Positions 16,702 to 24,872 are shown, numbered from the stretch's first letter. The stretch: DNA of 64,000 nucleotides from Actinomycetes bacterium (GCA_023420415.1 JAEZWF010000023.1:124001-188000), one strand, 5' to 3'. Notes: generated by a model from the letters alone, not told the origin. A program made the numbers and translations.

Positions 16702-17726
16702 CACTGGTGCTTGCCCGCCGAGCGGAGGTTCTCGCACGCCTCGACGACGCGCGCGGCCATGCCGGCCTCGGCCTCCTTGCCCCAGGCGCGGGGGTCGTAG
16801 TCCTTCTTGTTGCCGACCTCACCGTCGATCTTGAGGACGCCGTCGTACTTGCTGAACATGAAGCCGGCGACGGGCCGGGTGAAGGCGTACTGGGTGTCGG
16901 TGTCGACGTTCATCTTGACGACGCCGTAGTCGACCGCGGCCGAGATCTCCTCGGCCGACGAGCCCGAGCCGCCGTGGAAGACGAGGTGGAACGGCTTGTC
17001 GTCAGCGGTCTTGAACTCCTGGTGCACGGCGTCCTGGGCGGCCTTGAGGACCTCGGGGCGCAGCTTGACGTTGCCCGGCTTGTAGACGCCGTGGACGTTG
17101 CCGAAGGTGAGCGCGGTCATGTAGTAGCCGTTCTCGCCGGTGCCGAGCGCGCGGGCGGTGGCGATGGCGTCCTCGGGCGTCGAGTAGAGCTTGTCGTTGA
17201 TCTCGTTGGCGACACCGTCCTCCTCGCCGCCGACCACGCCGACCTCGATCTCGAGGATCACCTTGGCGGCCTTGGCCTTGTCGAGCAGCTCGCGGGCGAT
17301 CTCGAGGTTCTCCTCGAGCGGCACGGCCGAGCCGTCCCACATGTGCGACTGGAACCACGGGTTGCCGCCCGCCTCGACCCGCTTGGTGGAGGCCTCGAGC
17401 AGGGGGCGGACGAAGCCGTCGAGCTTGTCCTTGGGGCAGTGGTCGGTGTGCAGCGCGATGTTGACGTCGTACTTCGCGGCGACGACCTCGGCGTAGGCCG
17501 CCAGGGCGAGGGCGCCGGTGACCATGTCCTTGACCGTCGGGCCGGAGAGGTACTCCGCGCCACCGGTGGAGACCTGGATGATGCCGTCGGAACCCGCCTC
17601 GGCGAAGCCGCGGATGGCGGCGTTGAGCGTCTGCGAGGACGAGACGTTGATGGCGGGGTACGCGAAGGAGCCGGCCTTCGCGCGGTCGAGCATGTCGGCG
17701 TACACCTCAGGGGTGGCGATGGGCAT
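16701..17726 (-). CDS. fbaA: Class II fructose-bisphosphate aldolase
   Basis: A 341-residue zinc-dependent aldolase of glycolysis and gluconeogenesis that cleaves fructose 1,6-bisphosphate to DHAP and glyceraldehyde 3-phosphate. Zinc and substrate motifs visible are NIALHTDHCPKDKLDGFVRP near residue 88, EIEVGVVGGEEDGV, TFGNVHGVYKPG with a zinc His, FHGGSGSS and VVKMNVDTDTQYAFTRP. ATG at 17726 has AAGGAG six bases upstream. The long frame extending into the upstream sigma-factor gene is an artefact. The stop overlaps the DUF3151 start. Confidence 0.97.
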   Translation of the reverse strand: MPIATPEVYADMLDRAKAGSFAYPAINVSSSQTLNAAIRGFAEAGSDGIIQVSTGGAEYLSGPTVKDMVTGALALAAYAEVVAAKYDVNIALHTDHCPKDKLDGFVRPLLEASTKRVEAGGNPWFQSHMWDGSAVPLEENLEIARELLDKAKAAKVILEIEVGVVGGEEDGVANEINDKLYSTPEDAIATARALGTGENGYYMTALTFGNVHGVYKPGNVKLRPEVLKAAQDAVHQEFKTADDKPFHLVFHGGSGSSAEEISAAVDYGVVKMNVDTDTQYAFTRPVAGFMFSKYDGVLKIDGEVGNKKDYDPRAWGKEAEAGMAARVVEACENLRSAGKHQ

Positions 17727-17811
17727 GTGCGTCTCCTTGCACCAGTGGGACTTCCTCGTCGGGGCAATCCTTCCACGCGGGGCCACCCGGCTCCCACCCC
17801 GGCCTCCGACG

Positions 17812-19068
17812 TCAGGCGAGGGCGTCCCGGCGCTGGGTGAGGAGGGCGCGCTCGGCGTCGTTGTCGCAGCGTTCGATGGCGAGGTCGTATGCCGCGTGCG
17901 CGCCTTGGGTGTCGCCGGCGCGGGTGAGCAGCTCGGCCCGGACCGCCGGCAGGCGGTGGCTGAGCGGCAGCTCGTCATCGAGGCCGTCGAGGCCGTCGAG
18001 CCCGGCCTGCGGTCCGTGCGCCTCGGCCACAGCGACGGCCCGAGCCAGTCGCGCGCTCGGCGACGGGCTGAGCGCCAGCAGGTCGTCGTAGTGGCCGACG
18101 ACCCGAGCCCAGTCGGTGGCCTCGGCGCTGGGCGCGGTGACGTGCTCGGCCGCGATCCTGGCCTGGACGGCATACGCGGCGGTCTGGACGGTAACCGGCC
18201 CGGTGAGGCGCCGTGAGCCGAGCAGCCGGGTCGCCTCGTCGATCTCGTCGCGGCGCCAGCGCGAGCGGTCCTGGTCGGGGAGCAGGACGATGGCGCCGGA
18301 GTCGTCGACGCGCGCGTCGCGGCGGGAGTGCTGGAGCAGCATGAGGGCGAGGAGTGCGAGGAGGACGGGCTCGTCGGGTCGGCCGCGCAGCACCACGCGC
18401 ACGAGGCGAATCGCCTCTCCTGCCAATGTGATTCGCACGGCGTCGGGTCCGCTGCCCGGCGCATAGCCGGCGGTGAAGGCGAGGTATGCCGTGTGCGCGA
18501 CCGTGTCGAGCCGCTGCGGCAGCACGTCGGCGGACGGTACGGCGAAGGGGATGCCGGCGGCCACGATCTTCTTCTTGGCCCGGGTGATCCGAGCGGCCAT
18601 CGTGGCTTCGCTGACGAGGAAGAGCCGGGCGATGTCGGGGGTGGCGACACCGAGGACGAGGCGCAGCGACAGCGCGCTGGCGGCGGCGAGGTCGAGCGCC
18701 GGGTGGGCGCACATGAGGACGAGCCTCAGCAGGTCGTCCTCGACGAGGTCGCCGGGGTCGGCACGGGTGCCGTCGGTGGCGGTGCTCTGTGCGTGGTCGT
18801 GCTCGACGAGCAGGAGCGGGGCCTTGCGCTGGGCCATCGCCTCGGCGCGCAGCCGATCGAGGATCCGGCGGCGCGCGGTCGTGTGCAACCAGCCCGCCGG
18901 GTTGTCGGGGACGCCGTCTGCCGGCCAGCGCCGGGCGGCCGCCTCGATCGCGTCGCCGAGGGCGTCCTCGACGAGGTCGAGGCGGCGGAAGTGCGCGAGG
19001 AGCAGAGACGTCAGGCGCCCCCACTCCTCGCGCACGACCGTCGCGAGCGCGTCCTCGGCCCAGCTCAC
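17812..19068 (-). CDS. ECF42-type RNA polymerase sigma factor with C-terminal helical extension
   Basis: A 418-residue sigma factor. Region 2 is TSLLLAHFRRLDLVEDALGDA followed by PDNPAGWLHTTARRRI. Region 4 has ALSLRLVLGVATPDIARLFL and MAARITRAKKKI. The rest is a long helical domain with repeated SRLARAVAVAEAHGP and RAELLTRAGDTQGAHAAYD segments of TPR type. This layout defines ECF42, whose members are encoded with DGPF (YCII-like) proteins; two such genes lie immediately upstream. GTG at 19068 overlaps the preceding stop as GTGA. ECF42 factors lack a classical anti-sigma partner, and the C-terminal extension is thought to regulate them. Confidence 0.92.
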   Translation of the reverse strand: MSWAEDALATVVREEWGRLTSLLLAHFRRLDLVEDALGDAIEAAARRWPADGVPDNPAGWLHTTARRRILDRLRAEAMAQRKAPLLLVEHDHAQSTATDGTRADPGDLVEDDLLRLVLMCAHPALDLAAASALSLRLVLGVATPDIARLFLVSEATMAARITRAKKKIVAAGIPFAVPSADVLPQRLDTVAHTAYLAFTAGYAPGSGPDAVRITLAGEAIRLVRVVLRGRPDEPVLLALLALMLLQHSRRDARVDDSGAIVLLPDQDRSRWRRDEIDEATRLLGSRRLTGPVTVQTAAYAVQARIAAEHVTAPSAEATDWARVVGHYDDLLALSPSPSARLARAVAVAEAHGPQAGLDGLDGLDDELPLSHRLPAVRAELLTRAGDTQGAHAAYDLAIERCDNDAERALLTQRRDALA

Positions 19069-19424
19069 CCGACCTCGTCCTCGTGCATCACGATCGTCGG
19101 CCGGATCTCGATCGAGAAGGCCGACGGCAGCAGCGCCGCCGCCTCGATCGCAACGTCCAGGTCGGGCAGCTCGACGTCGTAGTAGCCCGCGAGGATCTCG
19201 ACGGTCTCGGCGAACGGTCCGTCCGTGACCACCCGACGACCGTCGACGTGCCGCACTGTCGTCGCGTCGTCGACGCCCGCCAACGGGGCCGTGGCGATGC
19301 ACCGGCCGTGGGCGGCCACGAAGCGGTCGAACTGGGCGTGGTCCTCCATCCAGGAGTCTCGCTGCTGGGGTGTCGCCAGGTCCCAGGTGCTGGGCTCGAA
19401 GGCGACCAGGACGACGTAACGCAC
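19065..19424 (-). CDS. DGPF/YCII-related protein 1
   Basis: A 119-residue single-domain protein of the YCII superfamily with the signature VVTDGPFAETVEILAGYYDV near residues 66-85. Start GTG at 19424 begins MRYVVLVAFEP. It ends in a GTGA overlap with the ECF42 gene. DGPF proteins accompany ECF42 sigma factors in many genomes. Their biochemical role is unsettled; involvement in sensing or small-molecule oxidation has been suggested. Confidence 0.88.
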   Translation of the reverse strand: MRYVVLVAFEPSTWDLATPQQRDSWMEDHAQFDRFVAAHGRCIATAPLAGVDDATTVRHVDGRRVVTDGPFAETVEILAGYYDVELPDLDVAIEAAALLPSAFSIEIRPTIVMHEDEVG

Positions 19425-19427
19425 GGC

Positions 19428-19802
19428 TCAGCCGTCCGCCGAGCCCGGGCGGTCCTCGGGCCTGACGACCCGGCGGACCTCGATCGAGTCCCCGAGGCTG
19501 GCGATGATCTGGCAGCACTCCATCAGGTCGTCGAGGTCGTCGGACTCGACCCGGTAGAACCCGCCGACCTGCTCGGTCACCTCGGCGAACGGTCCGTCGG
19601 TGACCTCACCGCCCCCGCCCGGGATCCGCTTGGCCTCCGTGGTGGCGTGCAGCTCGGCCCCGCCGACGATCTTGTGCCCGCGCTGGGTGAGCTCGGCGCC
19701 GAACCGGTTGTACTCGGCATACCCGGCCTTGCGCTGGTCCTCGTCCATGGTGGTCCACCAACGGTTGGCGTCCCCCACGATCAACACGACGTACTCGGTC
19801 AT
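19428..19802 (-). CDS. DGPF/YCII-related protein 2
   Basis: A 124-residue protein starting MTEYVVLIVGDANRWWTTM, with the signature GEVTDGPFAEVTEQVGGFY. ATG at 19802 has AAGGAG six bases upstream, and the gene starts the three-gene ECF42 module. It is three bases from the next DGPF gene. The two copies are only loosely alike outside the DGPF core, which suggests that they are not a recent duplication. Confidence 0.88.
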   Translation of the reverse strand: MTEYVVLIVGDANRWWTTMDEDQRKAGYAEYNRFGAELTQRGHKIVGGAELHATTEAKRIPGGGGEVTDGPFAEVTEQVGGFYRVESDDLDDLMECCQIIASLGDSIEVRRVVRPEDRPGSADG

Positions 19803-19851
19803 GGTGCTCTCCTTGCCCTGTGGGCCTCGGTGTGTGGCCGCGGTTGCGACC

Positions 19852-20547
19852 TCACTCACCTGACGCGCGAGGTGGTCCCGAATCGACAGCCTGCCCGAAA
19901 ACGTGGTGGCGCACCCAGGAATGCATGGCGATCGCGGCCGCGGCGCCGGCATTGATCGAGCGGGTCGAGCCGAACTGCTCGATGTGCAGGATCGCCGCGC
20001 ATGCCTCCCGCACCTCAAGCGTGAGGCCGGGGCCTTCCTGCCCGAAGACCAGGACGCATTCCCTTGGGAGAGTGGCGGTTTCGAGCGACGTGGAGCCGGG
20101 CAGGTTGTCGATGCCGATGAGCGGTATGCCGCTGGGCTGGCCGTCGCGGTTGGGCCCACCGGCCGTCGCGGCCCAGGCCACGAAGTCGGTGACCGTGGGG
20201 TGGTGGTACTCGTGCTGGTAGCGGTCGGTGACCATGGCGCCGCGGCGGTTCCAGCGGCGCTTGCCGATGATGTGGAAAGCCTTGGCGCCCATGGCATTTG
20301 CCGTGCGCACGACCGAACCGATGTTGAAGTCGTGACCCCAGTTCTCGATGGCGACGTGGAAGTCGTGGCGGCGGGTGTCGAGGTCGGCGACGATGGCGTC
20401 GTGCCGCCAGTAGCGGTACTCGTCGACGACGTTGCGCCGGTCGCCGTCGCGCAGCAGCTGCGGGTCGTAGCGGTCGTCGTCGGGCCACGGCCCCTCCCAC
20501 GGCCCCACCCCCACCGTCGGCACCAACCCGGGATCAGGCTCCCTCAC
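19852..20547 (-). CDS. SpoU-family tRNA/rRNA 2'-O-methyltransferase (TrmH-like)
   Basis: A 231-residue SPOUT methyltransferase that uses S-adenosylmethionine to methylate a ribose 2'-OH in RNA. The three SpoU motifs are present: motif 1 NIGSVVRTANAMGA near residue 75, motif 2 LVFGQEGPGLT near 170, and motif 3 RSINAGAAAAIAMHSW near 200. GTG at 20547 overlaps the upstream VOC stop as GTGA. The protein has no N-terminal RNA-binding extension of the RlmB type, and the target nucleotide cannot be told from sequence. Confidence 0.88.
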   Translation of the reverse strand: MREPDPGLVPTVGVGPWEGPWPDDDRYDPQLLRDGDRRNVVDEYRYWRHDAIVADLDTRRHDFHVAIENWGHDFNIGSVVRTANAMGAKAFHIIGKRRWNRRGAMVTDRYQHEYHHPTVTDFVAWAATAGGPNRDGQPSGIPLIGIDNLPGSTSLETATLPRECVLVFGQEGPGLTLEVREACAAILHIEQFGSTRSINAGAAAAIAMHSWVRHHVFGQAVDSGPPRASGE

Positions 20548-20954
20548 TCGCCGAGTTCCTCGAAGAGGGTGAGCTGCACGTCGCCGGGCGCGTCGAGGCG
20601 GGCGTTGAACGAGTCCCACGGAGTGCGTGTGGGCTCGGCGACGAGGGTCGCGCCGCCCGCGAGCGCGGCCCGCGTCGCCCCGGCAGTGTCGGCGACCTCC
20701 AGAGCGAGCCGGAAGTGGGGCGCCACGCGGCGGCCGACCTCGACCTTGTCGATCAGCTCGACCTGGGCTGTGTTCGACAGCTCGAGCGTGGCCCGGCCGG
20801 CGCCCAGGATCATCACCTTGGCGCCGCCCTCGCCCTCGTAAGCCTCCTCGGGCGGCATACCGAGGACGTCCCGGTAGAACCGCACCGCTTCGTCGTAGTC
20901 CTCGACGTGGACGACGAGCCGCAGTTGGGAAACGCGTGGTGTCACCGGGGGCAT
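20544..20954 (-). CDS. Glyoxalase/VOC superfamily protein
   Basis: A 136-residue single-domain protein of the vicinal oxygen chelate fold, starting MPPVTPRVSQLRLVVHVED. It continues YDEAVRFYRDVLGMPPEEA and VMILGAGRATLELSNT and ends RLDAPGDVQLTLFEEL. Metal-ligand residues (His at VVHVED, Glu in the second half) can be suggested but not proven. ATG at 20954 is chosen over the upstream in-frame ATG because a CATTGT -10-like element lies exactly seven bases before it. It is divergent from the DinB gene and coupled to the methyltransferase. Confidence 0.82.
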   Translation of the reverse strand: MPPVTPRVSQLRLVVHVEDYDEAVRFYRDVLGMPPEEAYEGEGGAKVMILGAGRATLELSNTAQVELIDKVEVGRRVAPHFRLALEVADTAGATRAALAGGATLVAEPTRTPWDSFNARLDAPGDVQLTLFEELGE

Positions 20955-20973
20955 GGCGACCACAATGGCAGGC
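20955..20973. promoter_or_regulatory. Compact divergent promoter with nested -10 elements
   Basis: Only 19 bases separate the ATGs at 20954 (minus) and 20974 (plus). The central CCACAATGG reads CACAAT on the plus strand and CATTGT on the minus strand, each seven bases before its ATG. Both transcripts would be leaderless and their polymerases could not bind at once. Confidence 0.45.
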
Positions 20974-21528
20974 ATGCCATCCCAGTCCCAGCACGACCCG
21001 TCCCTGTGGGTCGACCCGACCGACGACCCGCGCCAGCACCAGCAGCACGAGCAGGACGAGCGGGGGACCTACCAGGACTACCTCGGCCACTACCGGCTGA
21101 CGCTGCAGATGAAGTGCGACGGCCTCACACCCGAGCAGCTGGCGATGCGGTCGGTGCCGCCGTCGACCATGTCGCTGTTGGGGATGGTGCGCCACATGGC
21201 CGAGGTCGAGCGGGTCTGGTTCCGGCGGGTGCTGTCGCAGCAGGACGCCGACCGGTTCTGGGGGCCGCGGCGCGGCGACGACGACTGGAACGGTGCCGTC
21301 GGCGAGCAGGCTGCGGTCGACGAGGCTTTCGCGGCGTGGCGCGGCGAGGTTGCCTATGCCGAGGAGTGGCTCGAGGCGCACCCCGACATGGGCGCCGTCA
21401 TCGACGACCCCGAGCGTGGGTCGATCGCCGTCCGGGACGTGCTGGTGCACATGATCGAGGAGTACGCCCGGCACTGCGGCCACGCCGACCTGCTGCGCGA
21501 GTGCATCGACGGCCGCACCGGTCAGTGA
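20974..21528 (+). CDS. DinB family (DUF664) protein
   Basis: A 184-residue four-helix protein of the DinB/DUF664 superfamily, often metal- and thiol-dependent transferases. Conserved parts are TLQMKCDGLTPEQLAMR, SLLGMVRHMAEVERVWFRR with the first metal His near residue 66, and the C-terminal VLVHMIEEYARHCGHADLLR with further His residues, consistent with the three-His metal site. ATG at 20974 is preferred over 20953 and 20965 because of the -10-like CACAAT seven bases upstream. In actinobacteria some relatives use mycothiol; that is only suggestive here. Confidence 0.85.
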   Translation: MPSQSQHDPSLWVDPTDDPRQHQQHEQDERGTYQDYLGHYRLTLQMKCDGLTPEQLAMRSVPPSTMSLLGMVRHMAEVERVWFRRVLSQQDADRFWGPRRGDDDWNGAVGEQAAVDEAFAAWRGEVAYAEEWLEAHPDMGAVIDDPERGSIAVRDVLVHMIEEYARHCGHADLLRECIDGRTGQ

Positions 21529-21555
21529 GGCCAGTGACCCCGCCCCTGACCGCTC

Positions 21556-21607
21556 TTGCGTGCGTCCGCGCTTTCGGTCGCTCGAGCAGCCAATTCCGCG
21601 GACGCAA
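21556..21607. repeat. REP-like hairpin, copy A
   Basis: TGCGTCCGCG at 21561-21570 pairs perfectly with 21597-21606 around the near-palindrome GGTCGCTCGAGCAGCC. It lies 28 bases after the DinB stop. The copy inside grpE (63937-63984) differs from it at about 5 of 44 positions. Confidence 0.75.
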
Positions 21608-21620
21608 CGGAGGGGGCCCG

Positions 21621-21674
21621 CGCTTGCGTCCGCGGTTCTGGTCGCCGGAGCCGCCATAACCGCGGACGCAAGCG
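21621..21674. repeat. REP-like hairpin, copy B
   Basis: A perfect 17-bp stem (21621-21637 with 21658-21674) contains the shared arm TTGCGTCCGCG. It lies 13 bases after copy A in the same gap, so the two form a tandem doublet of the kind common in REP families. The gap 21529-21712 holds nothing else that I can recognise. Confidence 0.75.
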
Positions 21675-21712
21675 GGGGCGGGGTGTCGGGGTGCGGTGCG
21701 AGCATGAGTCGC

Positions 21713-22582
21713 ATGACCAGGCTCGGGATCATGTTCACGCCCTCCCTGCCGCCGGAGTCGCTGCCCGTCGTGGCGCGCGCGGCCGATGAGCACCTCGACG
21801 ACCTGTGGGTCTGGGAGGACTGTTTCAAGCAGAGCGGTCTTGCGAGCGCCGCCGTCGCCCTCGCGCTGACGACGCAGCTCCGCGTCGGCATCGGGCTCAT
21901 GCCCGCCCCGCTGCGATCGGTGGCACTCACCGCCATGGAGGTCGCCACCCTCGCCCGCCTCTTCCCGGGGCGATTCGTCCCCGGTGTGGGTCACGGGGTG
22001 CAGTCGTGGATGGGGCAGGCCGGTGTCCGGGTCGAGTCACCCCTCACCCTGCTGCGCGAGTATGCCGTGGCGTTGCGTCAGCTCCTCGCGGGCGAGGAGG
22101 TGTCGGTGCAGGGCCGCTACGTCCAGCTGGACCGGGTGCGTCTCGACTGGCCGCCCGACCCCGCGCCGCTGCTGATGAGCGGTGGTCAGGGACCGAAAAC
22201 CCTTGCCCTGGCAGGGACTTTCGCCGACGGCATACTCCTCGCCGCGGGAGTGAGCGAGGACGACCTCGAGCGTTCGCTGCGATCGGCACTGGCGGAACGG
22301 CCCGCCGACCTGCCCGCGCCCGAGGTCGTGCACGCGCTCATCGTCGCGACCGGTGCGGATGCCGAACAGCGGCTGGCCGCCGAGTACGCACTGTGGGACG
22401 TCGAGTCCGCGCCGGGCCGAGGAGTCGCCGGTGACGCGGAGGCGGTCGCGTCGGCCGTACGCGCACTGGCGGCCCGCGGGGCGACCACGGTGGCGCTGCA
22501 GCCGACCGCCGACCTCGATGCCGACGGTGTGGCGGAGCTGGCCGAGTTCGCCGGCCGTGAGGTCCGCCCGCTGCTGGTCTGA
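21713..22582 (+). CDS. LLM-class (luciferase-like) flavin/F420-dependent oxidoreductase
   Basis: A 289-residue TIM-barrel oxidoreductase. It starts MTRLGIMFTPSLPPESL, has LWVWEDCFKQSGLASAAVAL near the first barrel turn, the GLMPAPLRSVALTAMEVATL region and RFVPGVGHGVQSWMGQ, which fit the bacterial luciferase-like family using FMN or F420. The substrate is unknown. ATG at 21704 (MSRMTRL) is an in-frame alternative. The gene stands alone, preceded by the REP doublet and followed by copy C. A CTATGCC-type start context is absent, so its promoter remains unidentified. Confidence 0.85.
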   Translation: MTRLGIMFTPSLPPESLPVVARAADEHLDDLWVWEDCFKQSGLASAAVALALTTQLRVGIGLMPAPLRSVALTAMEVATLARLFPGRFVPGVGHGVQSWMGQAGVRVESPLTLLREYAVALRQLLAGEEVSVQGRYVQLDRVRLDWPPDPAPLLMSGGQGPKTLALAGTFADGILLAAGVSEDDLERSLRSALAERPADLPAPEVVHALIVATGADAEQRLAAEYALWDVESAPGRGVAGDAEAVASAVRALAARGATTVALQPTADLDADGVAELAEFAGREVRPLLV

Positions 22583-22592
22583 CCCCGCCCTT

Positions 22593-22643
22593 GCTTGCGT
22601 CTGCGTTTTTGCCCCGCTGGTGGGCAAGTTCGCAGACGCAAGC
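22593..22643. repeat. REP-like hairpin, copy C (identical to copy D)
   Basis: A two-tier hairpin has outer arms GCTTGCGTCTGCG (22593-22605 with 22631-22643) and inner arms TTGCCC/GGGCAA (22609-22614 with 22622-22627). It starts 11 bases after the oxidoreductase stop and could end that transcript. All 51 bases are the same as 24718-24768. Confidence 0.85.
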
Positions 22644-22735
22644 CCACAGCCGACCACAAAACCCGTTGCCGGGGGTGGCCGGTCTCTGCTGCCATGAACG
22701 CACCCGATCCACCCGCCCGAGCGACAGGAAAACCG

Positions 22736-22831
22736 ATGCGAGCTGCTTTCACGTCCCGCCAGGTACCCACCTACCGAATGGATGTGAAGGCAGTTGCGAA
22801 CGCTCACCGTGGGTGTGGTCGCCCATGTTGA
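22736..22831 (+). CDS. Possible 31-codon leader ORF overlapping the TetM-like gene
   Basis: ATG at 22736 has AGGA seven to eight bases upstream (ACAGGAAAACCG) and opens a 31-codon frame, MRAAFTSRQVPTYRMDV and on to CGRPC, that ends at 22831, 38 bases inside the TetM-like gene in another frame. It is short and has no known relatives that I can name. It could couple or attenuate translation of the weak TTG start at 22794, or be chance. Confidence 0.25.
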   Translation: MRAAFTSRQVPTYRMDVKAVANAHRGCGRPC

Positions 22832-24716
22832 CGCCGGCAAGACCAGCCTGACCGAACGGCTCCTCTTCGAGACCGGGGTCCTCGACCGGCTCGGTCGTGT
22901 CGACGACGGCGACACCCAGACCGACACGATGGCGCTGGAACGCGAGCGCGGCATCACGATCCGCTCGGCCGTCGCGACGTTCGCGTGGCGCGACGCCGTC
23001 GTCAACCTGCTCGACACCCCTGGCCACTCCGACTTCGTGGCCGAGGTCGAACGCGCCCTGGCCGTACTCGATGCCGCGGTCCTGGTGATCTCGGCAGTCG
23101 AGGGCGTGCAGGCCCAGACCCTCGTCCTCATGCGCGCACTCCAGCGGCTCGGGCTGCCGGCTGTGCTGTTCGTCAACAAGGTCGACCGCGCCGGCGCCGA
23201 CCCCGAGCGCGTCCTCACCGAGGTCGGCGCGAGGCTCACACCCGACGCCGTGCCGCTCGGACTGGTCGCCGACCCGGGAACCCGCAACGCGGCATACCAG
23301 CCATTTGACACGGGCGCGGGCGAACGCGACTCGCTGCGTGCACGCACGCTGGCCGGCACGGCATACCCGGTCGTCTTCGGCTCGGCTGTCACGGGCGTGG
23401 GCGTGCCCGAGCTCCTCGACGTCCTCGTCGATCTGACCGAGGTGAAAACCGTTGTAGCGCAAAGCGACCCGGCTGGCGTGGTCTTCAAGCTGGAACGCAC
23501 CGAGGGTGGCCAACGGCGGGCGTTCGTGCGGATGACCGCTGGCACGCTGCGGGTGCGTGACCGCGTCGCGCTCGACGGTCGGGAGCCGGAGCGGGTCACG
23601 GGCATCGAGGTCTTCGAAGCCGGTGGGCCCCGCTCCGAGGGCGAGGCATCCACGGGACAGATCGCGGTGGTGCGCGGGTGGTCAGGTGCGCGCGTGGGCG
23701 ACCGTTTCGGCGATGAGACGACGCGACGGTATGCCGTGGAGCTCACCCGGCCGAGCCTGGAGACGGTCGTCGAGCCCGTCGACCCGACCATGCGCGGTCG
23801 CCTCTTCACCGGGCTGACGGATCTTGCCGAGCAGGACCCGCTCATCGCACTGCGCCAGGACGACGGGCGGGGCGAGGTGGCCGTCTCGCTCTACGGCGAG
23901 GTGCAGAAGGAGGTGATCGCGGCGCTGCTCGAGCGCGACCACGGCGTGAGTGCCGTGTTCCGCCCGACGACGGCGATCTGCGTCGAGCGGGTGCGCCGAG
24001 TCGGTGCGGCCCACCAGCTGATCGGGGTGGCGCCGAACCCGTTCCTCGCCCAGCTGGGACTGCGGGTGGAGCCCGCTCCGGTGGACAGCGGGCTCGAGCT
24101 GGCACTGGAGGTCGAGCTCGGGTCGATGCCGCCGGCGTTCTTCGCGGCAGCCGAGGAGGGCGTCCGAGCCACCCTGTCGGAGGGAGTGCACGGGTGGGCC
24201 GTGCCGGATGCGCGCGTGGTCGTGACGCACTCGGGCTACTACCCGCGCCAGAGCGCGATGCATGCGACCTTCGACAAGTCGATGTCGAGCACGGCCCAGG
24301 ACTTCCGCAGCCTGGCCAAGCTGCTCCTGGCCGAGGCGCTGGTGCGCGCGGGCACGACGGTGTGCGGCCCCGTGCACCGGTTCGAGCTCGAGGTGCCGCA
24401 GGACCTGCTGGGCGTGGTGCTCGCCGAGCTGCCGCGTCACCGGGCGGTCCCGCTCACGACGACGGTGCTCGGCGGGGACGGCGTCGAGAACGCGGCCGCC
24501 CCGGCGCGGCTCGTCGGCGAGCTGCCCGCTGACGAGGTCCACGGCCTGGCGCAGCGGCTGCCGCACCTCACCCGCGGCGAGGGACTGCTCACCACCCGGC
24601 TCGACCACTACGCGCCGGTCACCGGGGCCGTGCCTGAGCGGTCCCGCGCGCTGCCCGACCCGTTCACCCAGATCCGCGACTGGACCCGCATCCAGCGCTC
24701 CTGGCCGGCGGGCTGA
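22794..24716 (+). CDS. TetM/OtrA-type ribosomal protection GTPase
   Basis: A 640-residue translational GTPase of the tetracycline ribosomal-protection family, which resembles EF-G and removes tetracyclines from the ribosome. G motifs: GVVAHVDAGKTSLTERLL near residue 8, ERERGITI, LDTPGHSDFVAEVERAL and VNKVD. The EF-G-like domain IV contains HSGYYPRQSAMHATFDKS and then MSSTAQDFRSLAKLLLAEAL, and the C-terminus GELPADEVHGLAQRLPHLTRG with TTRLDHY matches the TetM/OtrA tail. The start is TTG at 22794 with GAAGG upstream. It is bracketed by identical hairpins C and D. An actual resistance phenotype cannot be inferred, as actinobacteria carry intrinsic otrA-like homologues. Confidence 0.88.
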   Translation: MRTLTVGVVAHVDAGKTSLTERLLFETGVLDRLGRVDDGDTQTDTMALERERGITIRSAVATFAWRDAVVNLLDTPGHSDFVAEVERALAVLDAAVLVISAVEGVQAQTLVLMRALQRLGLPAVLFVNKVDRAGADPERVLTEVGARLTPDAVPLGLVADPGTRNAAYQPFDTGAGERDSLRARTLAGTAYPVVFGSAVTGVGVPELLDVLVDLTEVKTVVAQSDPAGVVFKLERTEGGQRRAFVRMTAGTLRVRDRVALDGREPERVTGIEVFEAGGPRSEGEASTGQIAVVRGWSGARVGDRFGDETTRRYAVELTRPSLETVVEPVDPTMRGRLFTGLTDLAEQDPLIALRQDDGRGEVAVSLYGEVQKEVIAALLERDHGVSAVFRPTTAICVERVRRVGAAHQLIGVAPNPFLAQLGLRVEPAPVDSGLELALEVELGSMPPAFFAAAEEGVRATLSEGVHGWAVPDARVVVTHSGYYPRQSAMHATFDKSMSSTAQDFRSLAKLLLAEALVRAGTTVCGPVHRFELEVPQDLLGVVLAELPRHRAVPLTTTVLGGDGVENAAAPARLVGELPADEVHGLAQRLPHLTRGEGLLTTRLDHYAPVTGAVPERSRALPDPFTQIRDWTRIQRSWPAG

Positions 24717-24717
24717 C

Positions 24718-24768
24718 GCTTGCGTCTGCGTTTTTGCCCCGCTGGTGGGCAAGTTCGCAGACGCAAGC
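24718..24768. repeat. REP-like hairpin, copy D (identical to copy C)
   Basis: The hairpin begins two bases after the TetM-like gene stop, so it would be that gene's terminator. It is identical over 51 bases to 22593-22643 on the other side of the gene. The remaining gap to 24872 carries a promoter for DedA. Confidence 0.85.
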
Positions 24769-24872
24769 AAGCGGCCCTGGCGGGGGAGGCGACCTGAGAG
24801 GGTGCTGAGAAACGGGCCCGGAACGTCGGCGAGGATTCGGGCGAAAGCGACCACGCGGCATACCCTTGCCTC

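Noticed and set aside
22794..24716. Elongation factor G2 or LepA instead of a tetracycline protection protein
   Set aside because: The C-terminal tail (GELPADEVHGLAQRL, TTRLDHY) and the short domain layout fit TetM/OtrA rather than EF-G or LepA. True EF-G residues of domain IV are not matched.
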